Source: Candidatus Anammoxibacter sp.
GTDB taxonomy: Bacteria > Planctomycetota > Brocadiia > Brocadiales > Anammoxibacteraceae
Length of the DNA stretch: 64,000 bases
Reading direction: 5' to 3'
Assembly (NCBI GenBank): GCA_021777105.1
Contig: JAIQZQ010000098.1
Location: forward strand, 1 to 64,000
Shown: positions 25,601 to 33,428 of the stretch, piece by piece
How positions within the stretch are numbered: position 1 is the stretch's first letter
Layout of the letters: every line of letters begins with the position of its first letter
The notes under the pieces: generated by a model
Told to the model about the DNA's origin: nothing
The model's input: only the letters and a program-made list of their open reading frames with translations
Database searches by the model: none
Translations under genes and position numbers: made by a program

Positions 25601-25721
25601 GCGTTGAAAGCGCGCCGTCCGCCTTGATTAAAGATATTACCGCAATAACGGCAAACGGGATGATGCCCACAACTAAAAACGATATTAAAAGTTTTGTCCC
25701 TAATTTCATATTTCTTGCCAT
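22695..25721 (-). CDS. Methyl-accepting chemotaxis protein with duplicated Cache sensor
   Basis: 1008 residues. One membrane helix near the N-terminus (LLISFLVVGIIPFAVIAVISL), a helical segment, then a sensor that is visibly duplicated: GYYDIFLVDSTTG...GETYLVGQDLLMRSDSY...AYTPVKF...WGLLAEID in the first copy and GYYDLFLMNPDG...GETYLIGSDKLMRSDSF...AYTPIKV...WALLAEVD in the second. Then a second helix, HAMP and a long signalling domain with the hairpin tip EIAFQTNLLALNAAVEAARA. The C-terminus is a proline/arginine-rich linker ending DDDELKNF, possibly a tether for methylation enzymes. The start is ATG at 25721 with GGGG upstream; an in-frame TTG at 25760 is discounted. A CheB gene lies at 33.4 kb. 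Confidence 0.88.
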   Translation of the reverse strand: MARNMKLGTKLLISFLVVGIIPFAVIAVISLIKADGALSTQATNQLEGVREIKKAQIEQFFEERRGDIGVLVETVGTLRKEAFNKLTAVREIKKSAIKRKLNTIHKQILTFSSDATVVEAMDWFREVIGDFRTEVGIKPEEMDGMRKELRTYYTNDFSAEYRKQNNGKSPNIDKYFQKLDDQTVDDIPIALQYNYIKANKNPLGSKHLLDKAEDDSSYTEYHEKVHPVFRNYLKKFGYYDIFLVDSTTGTIVYSVYKELDYATSLINGPYANTNLADAFRKANKMSKSDKVALVDYKMYMPSYESPASFIASPIFRDGEKIGVAIFQIPIDEISAIMSERSGLGDTGETYLVGQDLLMRSDSYQEPVNHTVVASFKNPGKGSVNTDAAKAAVSGKTGAEVILDYNGQPVLSAYTPVKFRGLKWGLLAEIDVAEAFCPKDDDGKFFYSKYIEKYGYYDLFLMNPDGYCFYTVAQEADYQTNFVNGKYSKSNLGKLAQRVMANKSYGVADFAPYAPSNGDPAAFIAQPLLHEDKVEGVVALQLSNEAINRIMQQREGMGKTGETYLIGSDKLMRSDSFLDPTNHTVKASFANQANGSVDTEGAREALAGKTDTKIIIDYNGNPVLSAYTPIKVGDTTWALLAEVDKAEAFAAVDMLRWVIYIIAGIGVGAIIAIAIWITRSITKPVNKVIQNLTMGAEQLDSASDQVSSSSQQLSEGATEQAASIEETAAMLEEMSTMTKANAANAKNADAKSIEVHNAADKSKDAINRMADVIGKIKTSSDETAKILKTIDEIAFQTNLLALNAAVEAARAGEAGKGFAVVAEEVRNLAQRSAEAAKNTSSLIEESQQNADSGVTVSSEVAEVLNDITKGVNEVSHIISELAAASEEQAKGIDQINTSTGEMDKATQATAASAEESAAASEELSAQAKELNGVVSTLKAIVGGSAGAHAIHGNVAPRRPEPAPQRRTRPIPRRESPHFAGPGHSQIGGAHTESAPHDIIPLDDDELKNF

Positions 25722-25993
25722 TTTCAAATTCCCCTTTTTAAAATTTAAAAAACCGAACAATAATAAAAATATGAAGTCGGCGTAATTGCAAAAAATAGTT
25801 TTTGTGGCTACCCTTGGCCATATACGCTCATATTGATCAAAAATGGTAACATACTTTATAAAATATAGCCATAATAAAATGTGAATGTTTAGCGTTTGAA
25901 TCGGTAAACGTGTTTACTTAGTTTATCTATGGATTCCTCCTATAAAAAATATAGGTATTTCACTGAAAGAAATGGGTGTAAACGCGCGAGGCT

Positions 25994-27421
25994 TTAGCCG
26001 AAAATGAGCCGCATTATGTAGAAAATGATTACAGCCAACAATGCGCCGGCTGGAATAGTGAGGACCCAGGAAGTGAGAATGTCGCGAACCGTGCGAAGGT
26101 TTAAAGCTCCGATGCCTCTTGCCAGGCCGACGCCCAGCACGCCTCCAACAAGAGTGTGAGTGGTGGAAACCGGCAGCCCCAGTTTGGACGCCAGCACAAT
26201 TGTAATTGCCGCCCCAAATTCAGCCGCAAACCCGCGAGTGGGCGTAAGTTCGGTTATCTTTTTGCCTATGGTTTCAATAACCCTCCAGCCCCATGTGGCG
26301 AGGCCAACAACAATGCCGATTCCGCCCAATCCCAAAGCCCATAACGGCACTGTGGATTTTAAGGCAACTACTCCTGTCTCCAACACCCCGATTGCGGCGG
26401 CCAGAGGCCCTATGGCGTTGGCCACATCATTGGAGCCGTGCGCAAAAGCGACAAAACACGCGCTTAGAATCTGCAAATAAACAAAAATTCTTTCAACCTC
26501 TTTGTATTCGTTGTTGTTGCTTTCGTTTTGTATTACACCTTCCTTTGCCCGTTCCGACAACGCGGTGATCTCTTTTGATAACCTGGCTATCTGAAAGTAG
26601 GTGTCGCCCGAGGCTAAATCTTTTGCCTGTGAAAGGTGTTTTGCCGCTTTGGAAATGCCGGTGACAACTTTAGGCGATTGAAATTGAATGTTGTTTACGG
26701 CTGTTTCCCCGGTTTTAATTAGTTTGACGAGCCTCCAGCTTACAAGCGCGGCAATTACGCCGACAACCGCCGCCAGCGCCAGCGCCTGATAAATGGGCAA
26801 ATCAAGCTTAAGATTTTTCAATCCCTTGAACACCATGACCAGTGTTAAAATAAAAAACACAAAAAATACAATCCATGGCGTTATCTTTTTGGCGGCCCGG
26901 ACGGGATTGGGGACGAAGAATATTTTTTTGCGCAACAATGTAAAAATCAGAAACGACATTGTGCCTGCTAAAACAGGGGATACGAACCAACTGGCGACAA
27001 TTGTTCCCACTTTTTTCCAATGCACGGCTTCTATGCCGCCAACCACCACGCCAAATCCCAGGATGGCTCCGACTATTGTGTGAGTTGTGGAGACTGGCCA
27101 TCCAAAATATGAGGCCAGCTGCAGCCATATCGCGGCCGCCAGCAACGCAGCTATCATCCCGTAAACCAGCCACATAGGCTCGGGCAGGAAAATGTCAGGA
27201 TTTATGATGCCTTTGCGAATGGTGTTTGAAACGCTGGAACCGGCAAAGAGCGCTCCGGCAAACTCAAGAAACGCGGCGGCTATTACCGCGCGTTTTAATG
27301 TTAAGGAGCCGGAGCCGACAGACGTGCCCATTGCGTTTGCGACGTCGTTTGCGCCTACGCTCCAGGCCATATAAAAACCGCACACGGCGGCAAGGCAAAG
27401 CAGAATATATTCAGGTGTCAT
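25994..27421 (-). CDS. pit: PiT-family inorganic phosphate transporter
   Basis: 475 residues, a polytopic inner-membrane permease with the duplicated PiT signature: GANDVANAMGTSVGSGSL near residue 24 and GSNDVANAIGPLAAA in the second half. Each half also has a PVSTTHT(I/L)VG(A/G) repeat. The central loop (about 230-300) is soluble. The family takes up metal-phosphate by proton symport (sodium in some members). The PhoU-like gene lies 38 bp upstream on the same strand, the usual pair. Confidence 0.92.
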   Translation of the reverse strand: MTPEYILLCLAAVCGFYMAWSVGANDVANAMGTSVGSGSLTLKRAVIAAAFLEFAGALFAGSSVSNTIRKGIINPDIFLPEPMWLVYGMIAALLAAAIWLQLASYFGWPVSTTHTIVGAILGFGVVVGGIEAVHWKKVGTIVASWFVSPVLAGTMSFLIFTLLRKKIFFVPNPVRAAKKITPWIVFFVFFILTLVMVFKGLKNLKLDLPIYQALALAAVVGVIAALVSWRLVKLIKTGETAVNNIQFQSPKVVTGISKAAKHLSQAKDLASGDTYFQIARLSKEITALSERAKEGVIQNESNNNEYKEVERIFVYLQILSACFVAFAHGSNDVANAIGPLAAAIGVLETGVVALKSTVPLWALGLGGIGIVVGLATWGWRVIETIGKKITELTPTRGFAAEFGAAITIVLASKLGLPVSTTHTLVGGVLGVGLARGIGALNLRTVRDILTSWVLTIPAGALLAVIIFYIMRLIFG

Positions 27422-27459
27422 ATTAGTATTTAACTAACGCCGTAAAGGCGGGGTTTTTA

Positions 27460-28137
27460 TTAAGCCTTTAAATTTAACATAGTTCTAACCATGTCGCCAA
27501 GGTTTTCAGATGAGTTGGCTAAATTCCCCAATGATTGGAAAATTTTTAGCCAAATAGTGAAAGAACCGTATGAAAGCTCTTCCTCAAGCGTAAAAAGTCG
27601 AGTTAGCAATTTGCGCTGTAACATGTCCGCTTCATGCTCTTTGAAAGCGATGTTGTCTATCATGCCTTTGGCTTTTGCAGCCTCGGGCCCTGAAAATGAG
27701 GTTGCCAGCAATTTGTCAAATTCCCGCATAAGAGATTCCGCGACTTTAAACGTCTCAACATTCTTTTTTAGAAACAGGTCAAAGTCGTCTTTAAACTGGT
27801 CAAGCATTTTTATATGTTTCATAGTCAACAATACGCCGATATCCTCGCATTTATCGGCAACATTATCCTGAATGCTCAGGATTTCAAGCAGTTTTCCCTT
27901 GTCAACCGGCAAATATATGCTTTTGCTGAGCAGATCCCTGATGTCGGCTTTGGCAATGTCGGCGGCATGCTCCAGGCTGGATATTTCACCGCTTAACGTT
28001 TTTACCGTATCATAATCATCTTTAGCCAACGCAATAAACACCTCTTCCATCTTGCGCACGCATTCCGCCACTTTGGACATATGGAATTGCATTGATATAA
28101 AAGGCGATTGGCCAAATAATTTATAAAATGTTCTCAT
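27460..28137 (-). CDS. DUF47 / PhoU-like phosphate transport accessory protein
   Basis: 225 residues, all helical, of the DUF47 (TIGR00153) family related to PhoU: repeated E-x-x-AD motifs (SLEHAADIAKADIRDLL; FKEHEADMLQRKLL) for metal-bridged three-helix bundles. It partners the Pit permease encoded next. The start is ATG at 28137, with GGAGAAG nine bases upstream; a TTG at 28152 is in frame but overlaps that ribosome site. Confidence 0.85.
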   Translation of the reverse strand: MRTFYKLFGQSPFISMQFHMSKVAECVRKMEEVFIALAKDDYDTVKTLSGEISSLEHAADIAKADIRDLLSKSIYLPVDKGKLLEILSIQDNVADKCEDIGVLLTMKHIKMLDQFKDDFDLFLKKNVETFKVAESLMREFDKLLATSFSGPEAAKAKGMIDNIAFKEHEADMLQRKLLTRLFTLEEELSYGSFTIWLKIFQSLGNLANSSENLGDMVRTMLNLKA

Positions 28138-28572
28138 CCGGCGCTTCTCCAAAAATATGGATTATATTGTAAATATTAGCCGCCCAATAGAGCCGGCGTG
28201 CTCTGTTTTGCTAACGGCAGTGTTTCAGCCGCAAAAAGCTATTGGCATTATAACTCTATGTATGATAACTTAGGTAGCTATTTTAACGCAAAAACAGGCT
28301 TCTTAATTTTCAATTCCGGGTATAATAACACAATCTTTTGCTTTGTGATAGTTGAAATTAAAACTGTTGATTGATAGAATTTATTAAACAAGTTACGGTT
28401 AAAATAATTTAAATAAATGTTGGCTCCCATAACTATTAATGTAATGGGCTTTTACGTGAAACTATTGCGGTTGATGTAGTTCTGTTTTTGCAAAAACGCC
28501 GGGTTTATCCCCTTCGAGGATAATTCTCACTAGAGCAGACAAGCTGCTCAGTGTTCATTTACATAGAAAATA
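28138..28572. other. Divergent intergenic region
   Basis: 435 bp between the PhoU-like gene (minus) and the J-domain gene (plus). Apart from an element R at 28505-28560 it is AT-rich with no open frame I can support. Promoters for both genes must lie here or in the R element. Confidence 0.4.
28505..28560 (-). repeat. Element R copy
   Basis: Minus-orientation copy with TATCCCCTTCGAGGATAA, CTCACTAGAGCAGACAAGC and TGCTCAGTGTTCATTT. It is nearly the family consensus and ends 12 bases before the J-domain gene. Confidence 0.75.
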
Positions 28573-29112
28573 ATGCGAAATTTCTGGATATTTTTTTTAA
28601 TATTGTTTGTTTTTATATACTTTATCTTCCCCTATGATCTGATACCGGACGTTTTTGGGCCGTTTGGGCGCATTGACGACTTTTCTCTGCTGGGGTGGTT
28701 GATCTGGTTTGTTAGAAGGCAGCTGATGAAGCAGAAAAAAGCCTCGTTTAATCAATTTTATCAACAATACAAGGATGCCAAAACCAATTCAGAGCATAAT
28801 CAGGATACCGGGAGACAAAACCAAAACCAAAGGGAATCTTATGGAAACAGGAGCAATCAATACCGTAGCTATAACCGTAGTTATAAAGAACCCCCCAAAA
28901 CCGAAAGACCAAAAAAAACAGCTTATGATCCGTATGTTATCTTAAATGTTGACCGCAACGCAAAAAAGGATGATATAAAACAGGCGTATAAGAATTTAAT
29001 CAAGAAATATCATCCGGATAAAGTCGCCTACTTGGGCGAAGAGTTTCAAAAAGTGGCGCATAAAAAGATGATTGATATACAAAAAGCGTATGAAATTCTT
29101 ATGGCAAAGTAG
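28573..29112 (+). CDS. Membrane-anchored J-domain protein
   Basis: 179 residues. The N-terminus has a hydrophobic helix (FWIFFLILFVFIYFIF) running into PYDLIPDVFGPFGRIDDFSLLGWLIWFVR, which matches the DUF1232/YkvA pattern. A Gln/Asn/Arg/Tyr-rich linker (about 65-115) follows, then a C-terminal J domain with the essential HPD in KYHPDKV. The J domain should stimulate DnaK at the membrane. The combination with a DUF1232-like anchor differs from DjlA, which has a TerB-like central domain. The start is ATG at 28573, just after an R element. Confidence 0.8.
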   Translation: MRNFWIFFLILFVFIYFIFPYDLIPDVFGPFGRIDDFSLLGWLIWFVRRQLMKQKKASFNQFYQQYKDAKTNSEHNQDTGRQNQNQRESYGNRSNQYRSYNRSYKEPPKTERPKKTAYDPYVILNVDRNAKKDDIKQAYKNLIKKYHPDKVAYLGEEFQKVAHKKMIDIQKAYEILMAK

Positions 29113-29178
29113 AAAGAGATAACAGATAGCAAGAGAGAGAGGTCGGAAGGCTGAATACTGAGCTGTGTTTAAAAAAAA

Positions 29179-30273
29179 CTAAATTTCAACAACAAAAACA
29201 GATCCTTGGGGGTCATTTGGCTCCACAAATATTTTGCCCTTGTGCGCTTCTGCTACCATTTTACAGAAAGCCAAACCCAGGCCGAATTGTGGTATGCCTT
29301 TTCTTTGCATTGCAACTACTTTAAATTTGTCGAAAATATCGTTTCTATGCTCTTCGGGCACGCCGTGTCCTTCGTCAATTACTCTTATTCTTATCCCTTG
29401 CGAGCCGGATTCCTGATCTGGTTCCGTGGTTGACGTCTCAACCTGCAGCACGATCTTGCTTTCATTTGGCGAGAATTTAAACGCGTTTGAAAGAAGGTTG
29501 TCGAATAACCGGTGAAACAGATTTACATCTATTGTCACGTCGCGCGATTGTTCGGTAAGGTCGACTAAAAGTTTTATCCCCCGCGCTTCCCCCGCGCCGC
29601 TATGGTTGTTTCCTACGTCCTGGATGAATTGGTTAATATCGGTTTTGGCTCGATTTAGGATAAGTTTTCCCTCTTTCATCTTTGCCAGCATGAGCATATC
29701 GTTCATTAACGTTTCCAGACGCCGCGATTGAGTCTGAATAGTATCAAGGAATTTTATCCCCTCGGGGATATTTATTTTGATTTGCAAAAGCTGGCAAGCC
29801 ATAACAATTGCGGCCAGAGGGTTCTTCATGTCGTGCATGACCATATTTGAGAGGTCTTCCCTTAGAAGCAGCGTCTCCTCAAGTTCGTCAAATTGCCTTT
29901 TTATCCTTAACATTGAGCGCACGCGCGCGCGCAACTCAAGGCCGTTAACCGGTTTGTGAAGGAAATCTTCGGCTCCGGCGTCAAGCCCTCGCGAGATGTC
30001 CTCCTTGCTGTCCAGCCCGGTAACCATTATTATGGGAATGTGCCGCCATTTATCTTTGCTTTTAATTGTGCGGCACACCTCAAAACCATCCATATCCGCC
30101 ATTACAACGTCCAGAAGTATTGTGTCCGGTTTTATTTTTTCAATCATTGATATGGCGTCTGACCCGCTTTCGGCAAAAGTTATTTCAAAACCTTCCGGAT
30201 AGAGGAGGCCCTCAAGCGTGTCGCGCGTGACTTCATCGTCGTCAACAATCAAAATTCGCGGTTTTTCATGCAC
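29179..30273 (-). CDS. Receiver-histidine kinase protein (REC-HK)
   Basis: 364 residues: an N-terminal receiver (LIVDDDEVTRD; acceptor Asp in ILLDVVMADMDG; Lys in LHKPVNG), then a DHp domain with the His in MVMHDMKNPLAAI, and an ATPase domain (NLLSNAFKFSP; VIDEGHGVPEEH; FGLGLAFCKMVAEAH). There are no membrane helices. A kinase driven by its own receiver is a mid-relay component, likely phosphorylated by another kinase, perhaps the one encoded 255 bp upstream on the same strand. The start is GTG at 30273 with GGAGGG before it. Confidence 0.87.
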   Translation of the reverse strand: MHEKPRILIVDDDEVTRDTLEGLLYPEGFEITFAESGSDAISMIEKIKPDTILLDVVMADMDGFEVCRTIKSKDKWRHIPIIMVTGLDSKEDISRGLDAGAEDFLHKPVNGLELRARVRSMLRIKRQFDELEETLLLREDLSNMVMHDMKNPLAAIVMACQLLQIKINIPEGIKFLDTIQTQSRRLETLMNDMLMLAKMKEGKLILNRAKTDINQFIQDVGNNHSGAGEARGIKLLVDLTEQSRDVTIDVNLFHRLFDNLLSNAFKFSPNESKIVLQVETSTTEPDQESGSQGIRIRVIDEGHGVPEEHRNDIFDKFKVVAMQRKGIPQFGLGLAFCKMVAEAHKGKIFVEPNDPQGSVFVVEI

Positions 30274-30442
30274 TATTTCACCCTCCGGGACGTTTGTCTG
30301 CTATTGAATTGGTTTTTTGAAATCCGGGTCATGTATTTATCCTAAAAATCAGTGTTTTTGGCGCCTGCAATCTAAATGATATATTCAATAAGAATTAATA
30401 ATAGCGCTAAAGATGTAAAAAGGCAAAACGATAAAATCTTTT

Positions 30443-30525
30443 GTCCCCTCCGGGGATAATTATCACTAGAGCAGGCAAGCCCTTGACAATCAAGTGTCAA
30501 GGGCTTGCCTGCTCAGTGTTTATTT
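30443..30525 (-). repeat. Element R copy with expanded hairpin
   Basis: The outer parts match R (CCCCTCCGGGGATAATTATC, CACTAGAGCAGGCAAGC, CTCAGTGTTTATTTA), but the central stem has gained about 30 bases that extend it. The enlarged stem is listed separately at 30469-30514. Confidence 0.65.
30469..30514. terminator. Perfect 20-bp hairpin, possible terminator
   Basis: GAGCAGGCAAGCCCTTGACA is exactly complementary to the segment 30495-30514, with a six-base loop (ATCAAG). It lies 15 bp beyond the stop codon of the minus-strand kinase gene (30529), a good place for a terminator. It lacks a U-tract. Confidence 0.5.
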
Positions 30526-30528
30526 ATG

Positions 30529-33348
30529 TTAATCTTTTTTCAGCAAAGTTTTAATTGTCTTTACCAGCTCTTTCAAACTAACCGGTTTTTTCATATACCC
30601 GTCCGCGCCGGCGTCAAGGCACATTTGTTGATCGCCGGGTAAAACAGACGCTGTTACGGTAATAATCGCAATATCTTCAAGCTCTTTATTCGCCTTTATG
30701 CGTCTGGTTGCCTCAAGCCCGTCCATTACAGGCATCTGCATATCCATCAGGATCGCGTCCGGCTTTTTATCAGATGCGAGTTTAACCGCTTCCATTCCAT
30801 TATTTGCTATGCTAATCCTGAACCCTTTGGCTTCAAGATAGGATGAGAAAACGTTTATATTGTCATTGTTGTCATCCGCAATTAAAATTAACGGCGAGTC
30901 GCCTTTAAGGTCTCTATCAGGCTCGCTGATAACAACGGCTGAAGAGAGCGCGTTATTTTCAGGCTCATCAACTTCAGCGTATTTATTTGGATCGTCCCAC
31001 GGCAACTCAATGGTAAAGCTGCTGCCCTTGTCGATTTCGCTTTGCACAAATACTGTTCCCTCGTGCAGTTCCGTCATCTGTTTTACAAGGGCCAATCCCA
31101 GTCCCGTGCCCATCTGTTTTTTAGATTTACCGTTGTCCAGCTGAATAAATGGTTTAAACAAATCGCGCTGACTTGCCTCGGCAATGCCGATGCCTTCGTC
31201 CCAGACTATGAACGAGACTTTCCCTTTCTCCCTGCATCCCACAACGTCAATCCCAATTGATTTGCCGTCCGGTGTAAATTTAACCGCGTTGCTCAAAAGG
31301 TTGACTAATATTTGTTTAAGCCTCCGCTCATCCGCTGTGATGGCAGTGACGCAACTATCATATTTTGTTTTAATTTTAATTCTTCTTTTATTTGCCATCT
31401 GTTTAATAAACAGCAAACTTGCCTCGCAAACCGCTTTTACCGAGACCTGGCCGACTTCCAGTTGCAGTTTGCCGGCTTCGACTTTTGAAACATCAAGAAT
31501 ATCGTTTATAAGTGAAAGCAGGTGTTTGCCGCCGGCGTCTATGCTGCTCAACGCCTTGTTTTGCTTTTCATTTAAAGGGCCGTATATTTGCTCCTGAAGC
31601 ACTTCAGACATGCCGAGTATAGCGTTTAACGGGGTGCGGATTTCGTGGCTCATATTTGCAAGGAACTCGCTTCGAACCTTGGCGCTATATTCAGCTGCCT
31701 CTTTTGCCTTGTACAATTCCGCCTCGGCTTTTTTGTGTTGTGTAATATCATGGGCAATATTAACTATACTTATCTCTTCGCAGTTGGCGCATGTGTTTGA
31801 GTTGACCAGAAGGGCGCAGTCGTCAATATGCATCTTATGTTTGCAGTCTTTTGTGAAAAAAGAGGAAAAATTAACTGATATCCCTCTGCCGTCCCTTGTT
31901 TTGTATGTTGCGTTTTGATTTTTTGCTATATATATAGAGCCTTTTGTGATTAGTTTTCGCAAATTTACCAGGACGCTTCCCTCGAAAATTATAGAGAGGA
32001 AAGAATTGCCGACCAGCTCTTCATTTGAAAATCCCAGCATATTAAGCGTTGTGGGGTTTACAAGCTTTATTTTATAGTTTAGGTCTGTGATTATCACAGA
32101 ATCGCTCATTCCCCTCAATATTCTTTCAAAGAAATTTCTGGAGATTGTAATTTTTCGAATATCCTCGCACATTTTATTGAACGAATCCACCAGCGCTCCA
32201 AGCTCGTCTTTTGAGGTCTTCTCCACTTTGAAGTTTTGGTCGCCGGCCGATTGCATTTTTGTGGCCACCAAAAGCCGTTTAATAGGGCCCGTCAGCTTTT
32301 GCGCCACAACCGAAGAGACGTAAATGATTAGACCTAAAATTGCGATGCCGAAGACTATCATTTGCGCTTTTAATTTAAAGAGGGCGGCAAATGTATTTGA
32401 TATCTCTTTCTCTATAAGCACAACCCATTTCAATTCGTCTATATAAATCGAAGCCCCTATTATAGGGATGCCTCTGTAGTCCTCATACATCCCAATCATC
32501 TCTTCGCCGTTATCAACGGCCTTTGTAACTGCTTCCGTGTCCACAACGTATTCCAATAATGACGAATTATTAAGCCATTTCGGCATGGTGATTATACGTT
32601 TGTCACTGTTTACAATATAGACATCTCCTTTGCTTGCGAATTTTGCGAATCTGGTCTCTTTTTTAGGCGCGACTTGTTGTTTGCCGTAAAAATAGTTGCC
32701 TATAACAGATATTTCCGAAAGGTTTCTATACTCTTCAAGCCAACTGCCGCGGGTTATATCGTTTAAGGCGCTGCCGCTTATTTTGTTAACGATCACGCCC
32801 AGAAGCGCGCTGGTCTCGCTGTCAATTACCGGGGCGGACACGGCTATAATAGGCTCTTCAAAAAAACGCGAATAATAAACATCGCTGAAATAGCCGTCTG
32901 TTTTCACTTTAATGAAATAATCTTTGTATGATTCGTCGGTTCCAATTCTCTCGTCCTGCGTTGAAAACAAGACTTTTCCCGTATGATTAAGTATGGATAC
33001 GTCAAGCAACATGGGGGAGTACAACTGCATCTTGTTAAACAGGATATGGTTCTCAATCTCATTTATCGAAGTGAAAGCGGCTCCGTTTGTTTCTGCGTAA
33101 TCTTTTAGGCTCTTTATAATTTTCCAGTCTGAAGCGAAGTCTCTGGCTATATTTTTTTGAGAATTTATAAAAGTGTCTATATGGCCCCTTATGGAGTTGC
33201 TAACCAACGCCAAATTTTCAAATGTCTGCTGTTTTACCGTTTTTATCCCGGTTCTGTACGAAATTATGCCCATAACACTCAGCGGTATTATTGCCAGTGT
33301 CAAAAACCAGAACAACAGCTTTTTGTCAATGCGTTTAAAGACTTCCAT
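30529..33348 (-). CDS. Membrane hybrid histidine kinase (Cache-HAMP-PAS-HK-REC)
   Basis: 939 residues. Membrane helix 1 (about 13-33), a periplasmic dCache-type sensor to about 325, helix 2 (about 330-352), HAMP, a PAS domain containing a Cys-rich insert (CKHKMHIDDCALLVNSNTC then CEEI), a DHp domain with FLANMSHEIRTPLNAILGMS, an ATPase domain (LVNLLSNAVKFTPDG; GTGLGLALVKQM) and a C-terminal receiver with the acceptor Asp in AILMDMQMPVMDG. The four or five cysteines in the PAS insert could bind metal or respond to redox. The start is ATG at 33348. CheB lies 80 bp upstream on the same strand. Confidence 0.88.
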   Translation of the reverse strand: MEVFKRIDKKLLFWFLTLAIIPLSVMGIISYRTGIKTVKQQTFENLALVSNSIRGHIDTFINSQKNIARDFASDWKIIKSLKDYAETNGAAFTSINEIENHILFNKMQLYSPMLLDVSILNHTGKVLFSTQDERIGTDESYKDYFIKVKTDGYFSDVYYSRFFEEPIIAVSAPVIDSETSALLGVIVNKISGSALNDITRGSWLEEYRNLSEISVIGNYFYGKQQVAPKKETRFAKFASKGDVYIVNSDKRIITMPKWLNNSSLLEYVVDTEAVTKAVDNGEEMIGMYEDYRGIPIIGASIYIDELKWVVLIEKEISNTFAALFKLKAQMIVFGIAILGLIIYVSSVVAQKLTGPIKRLLVATKMQSAGDQNFKVEKTSKDELGALVDSFNKMCEDIRKITISRNFFERILRGMSDSVIITDLNYKIKLVNPTTLNMLGFSNEELVGNSFLSIIFEGSVLVNLRKLITKGSIYIAKNQNATYKTRDGRGISVNFSSFFTKDCKHKMHIDDCALLVNSNTCANCEEISIVNIAHDITQHKKAEAELYKAKEAAEYSAKVRSEFLANMSHEIRTPLNAILGMSEVLQEQIYGPLNEKQNKALSSIDAGGKHLLSLINDILDVSKVEAGKLQLEVGQVSVKAVCEASLLFIKQMANKRRIKIKTKYDSCVTAITADERRLKQILVNLLSNAVKFTPDGKSIGIDVVGCREKGKVSFIVWDEGIGIAEASQRDLFKPFIQLDNGKSKKQMGTGLGLALVKQMTELHEGTVFVQSEIDKGSSFTIELPWDDPNKYAEVDEPENNALSSAVVISEPDRDLKGDSPLILIADDNNDNINVFSSYLEAKGFRISIANNGMEAVKLASDKKPDAILMDMQMPVMDGLEATRRIKANKELEDIAIITVTASVLPGDQQMCLDAGADGYMKKPVSLKELVKTIKTLLKKD

Positions 33349-33428
33349 ATTTATATGATTTATTAAAATCTCTCAAATTATATTTTTAATAAAATCGCGT
33401 TTTTCGAAAGTTTTATATTATACCCGTT

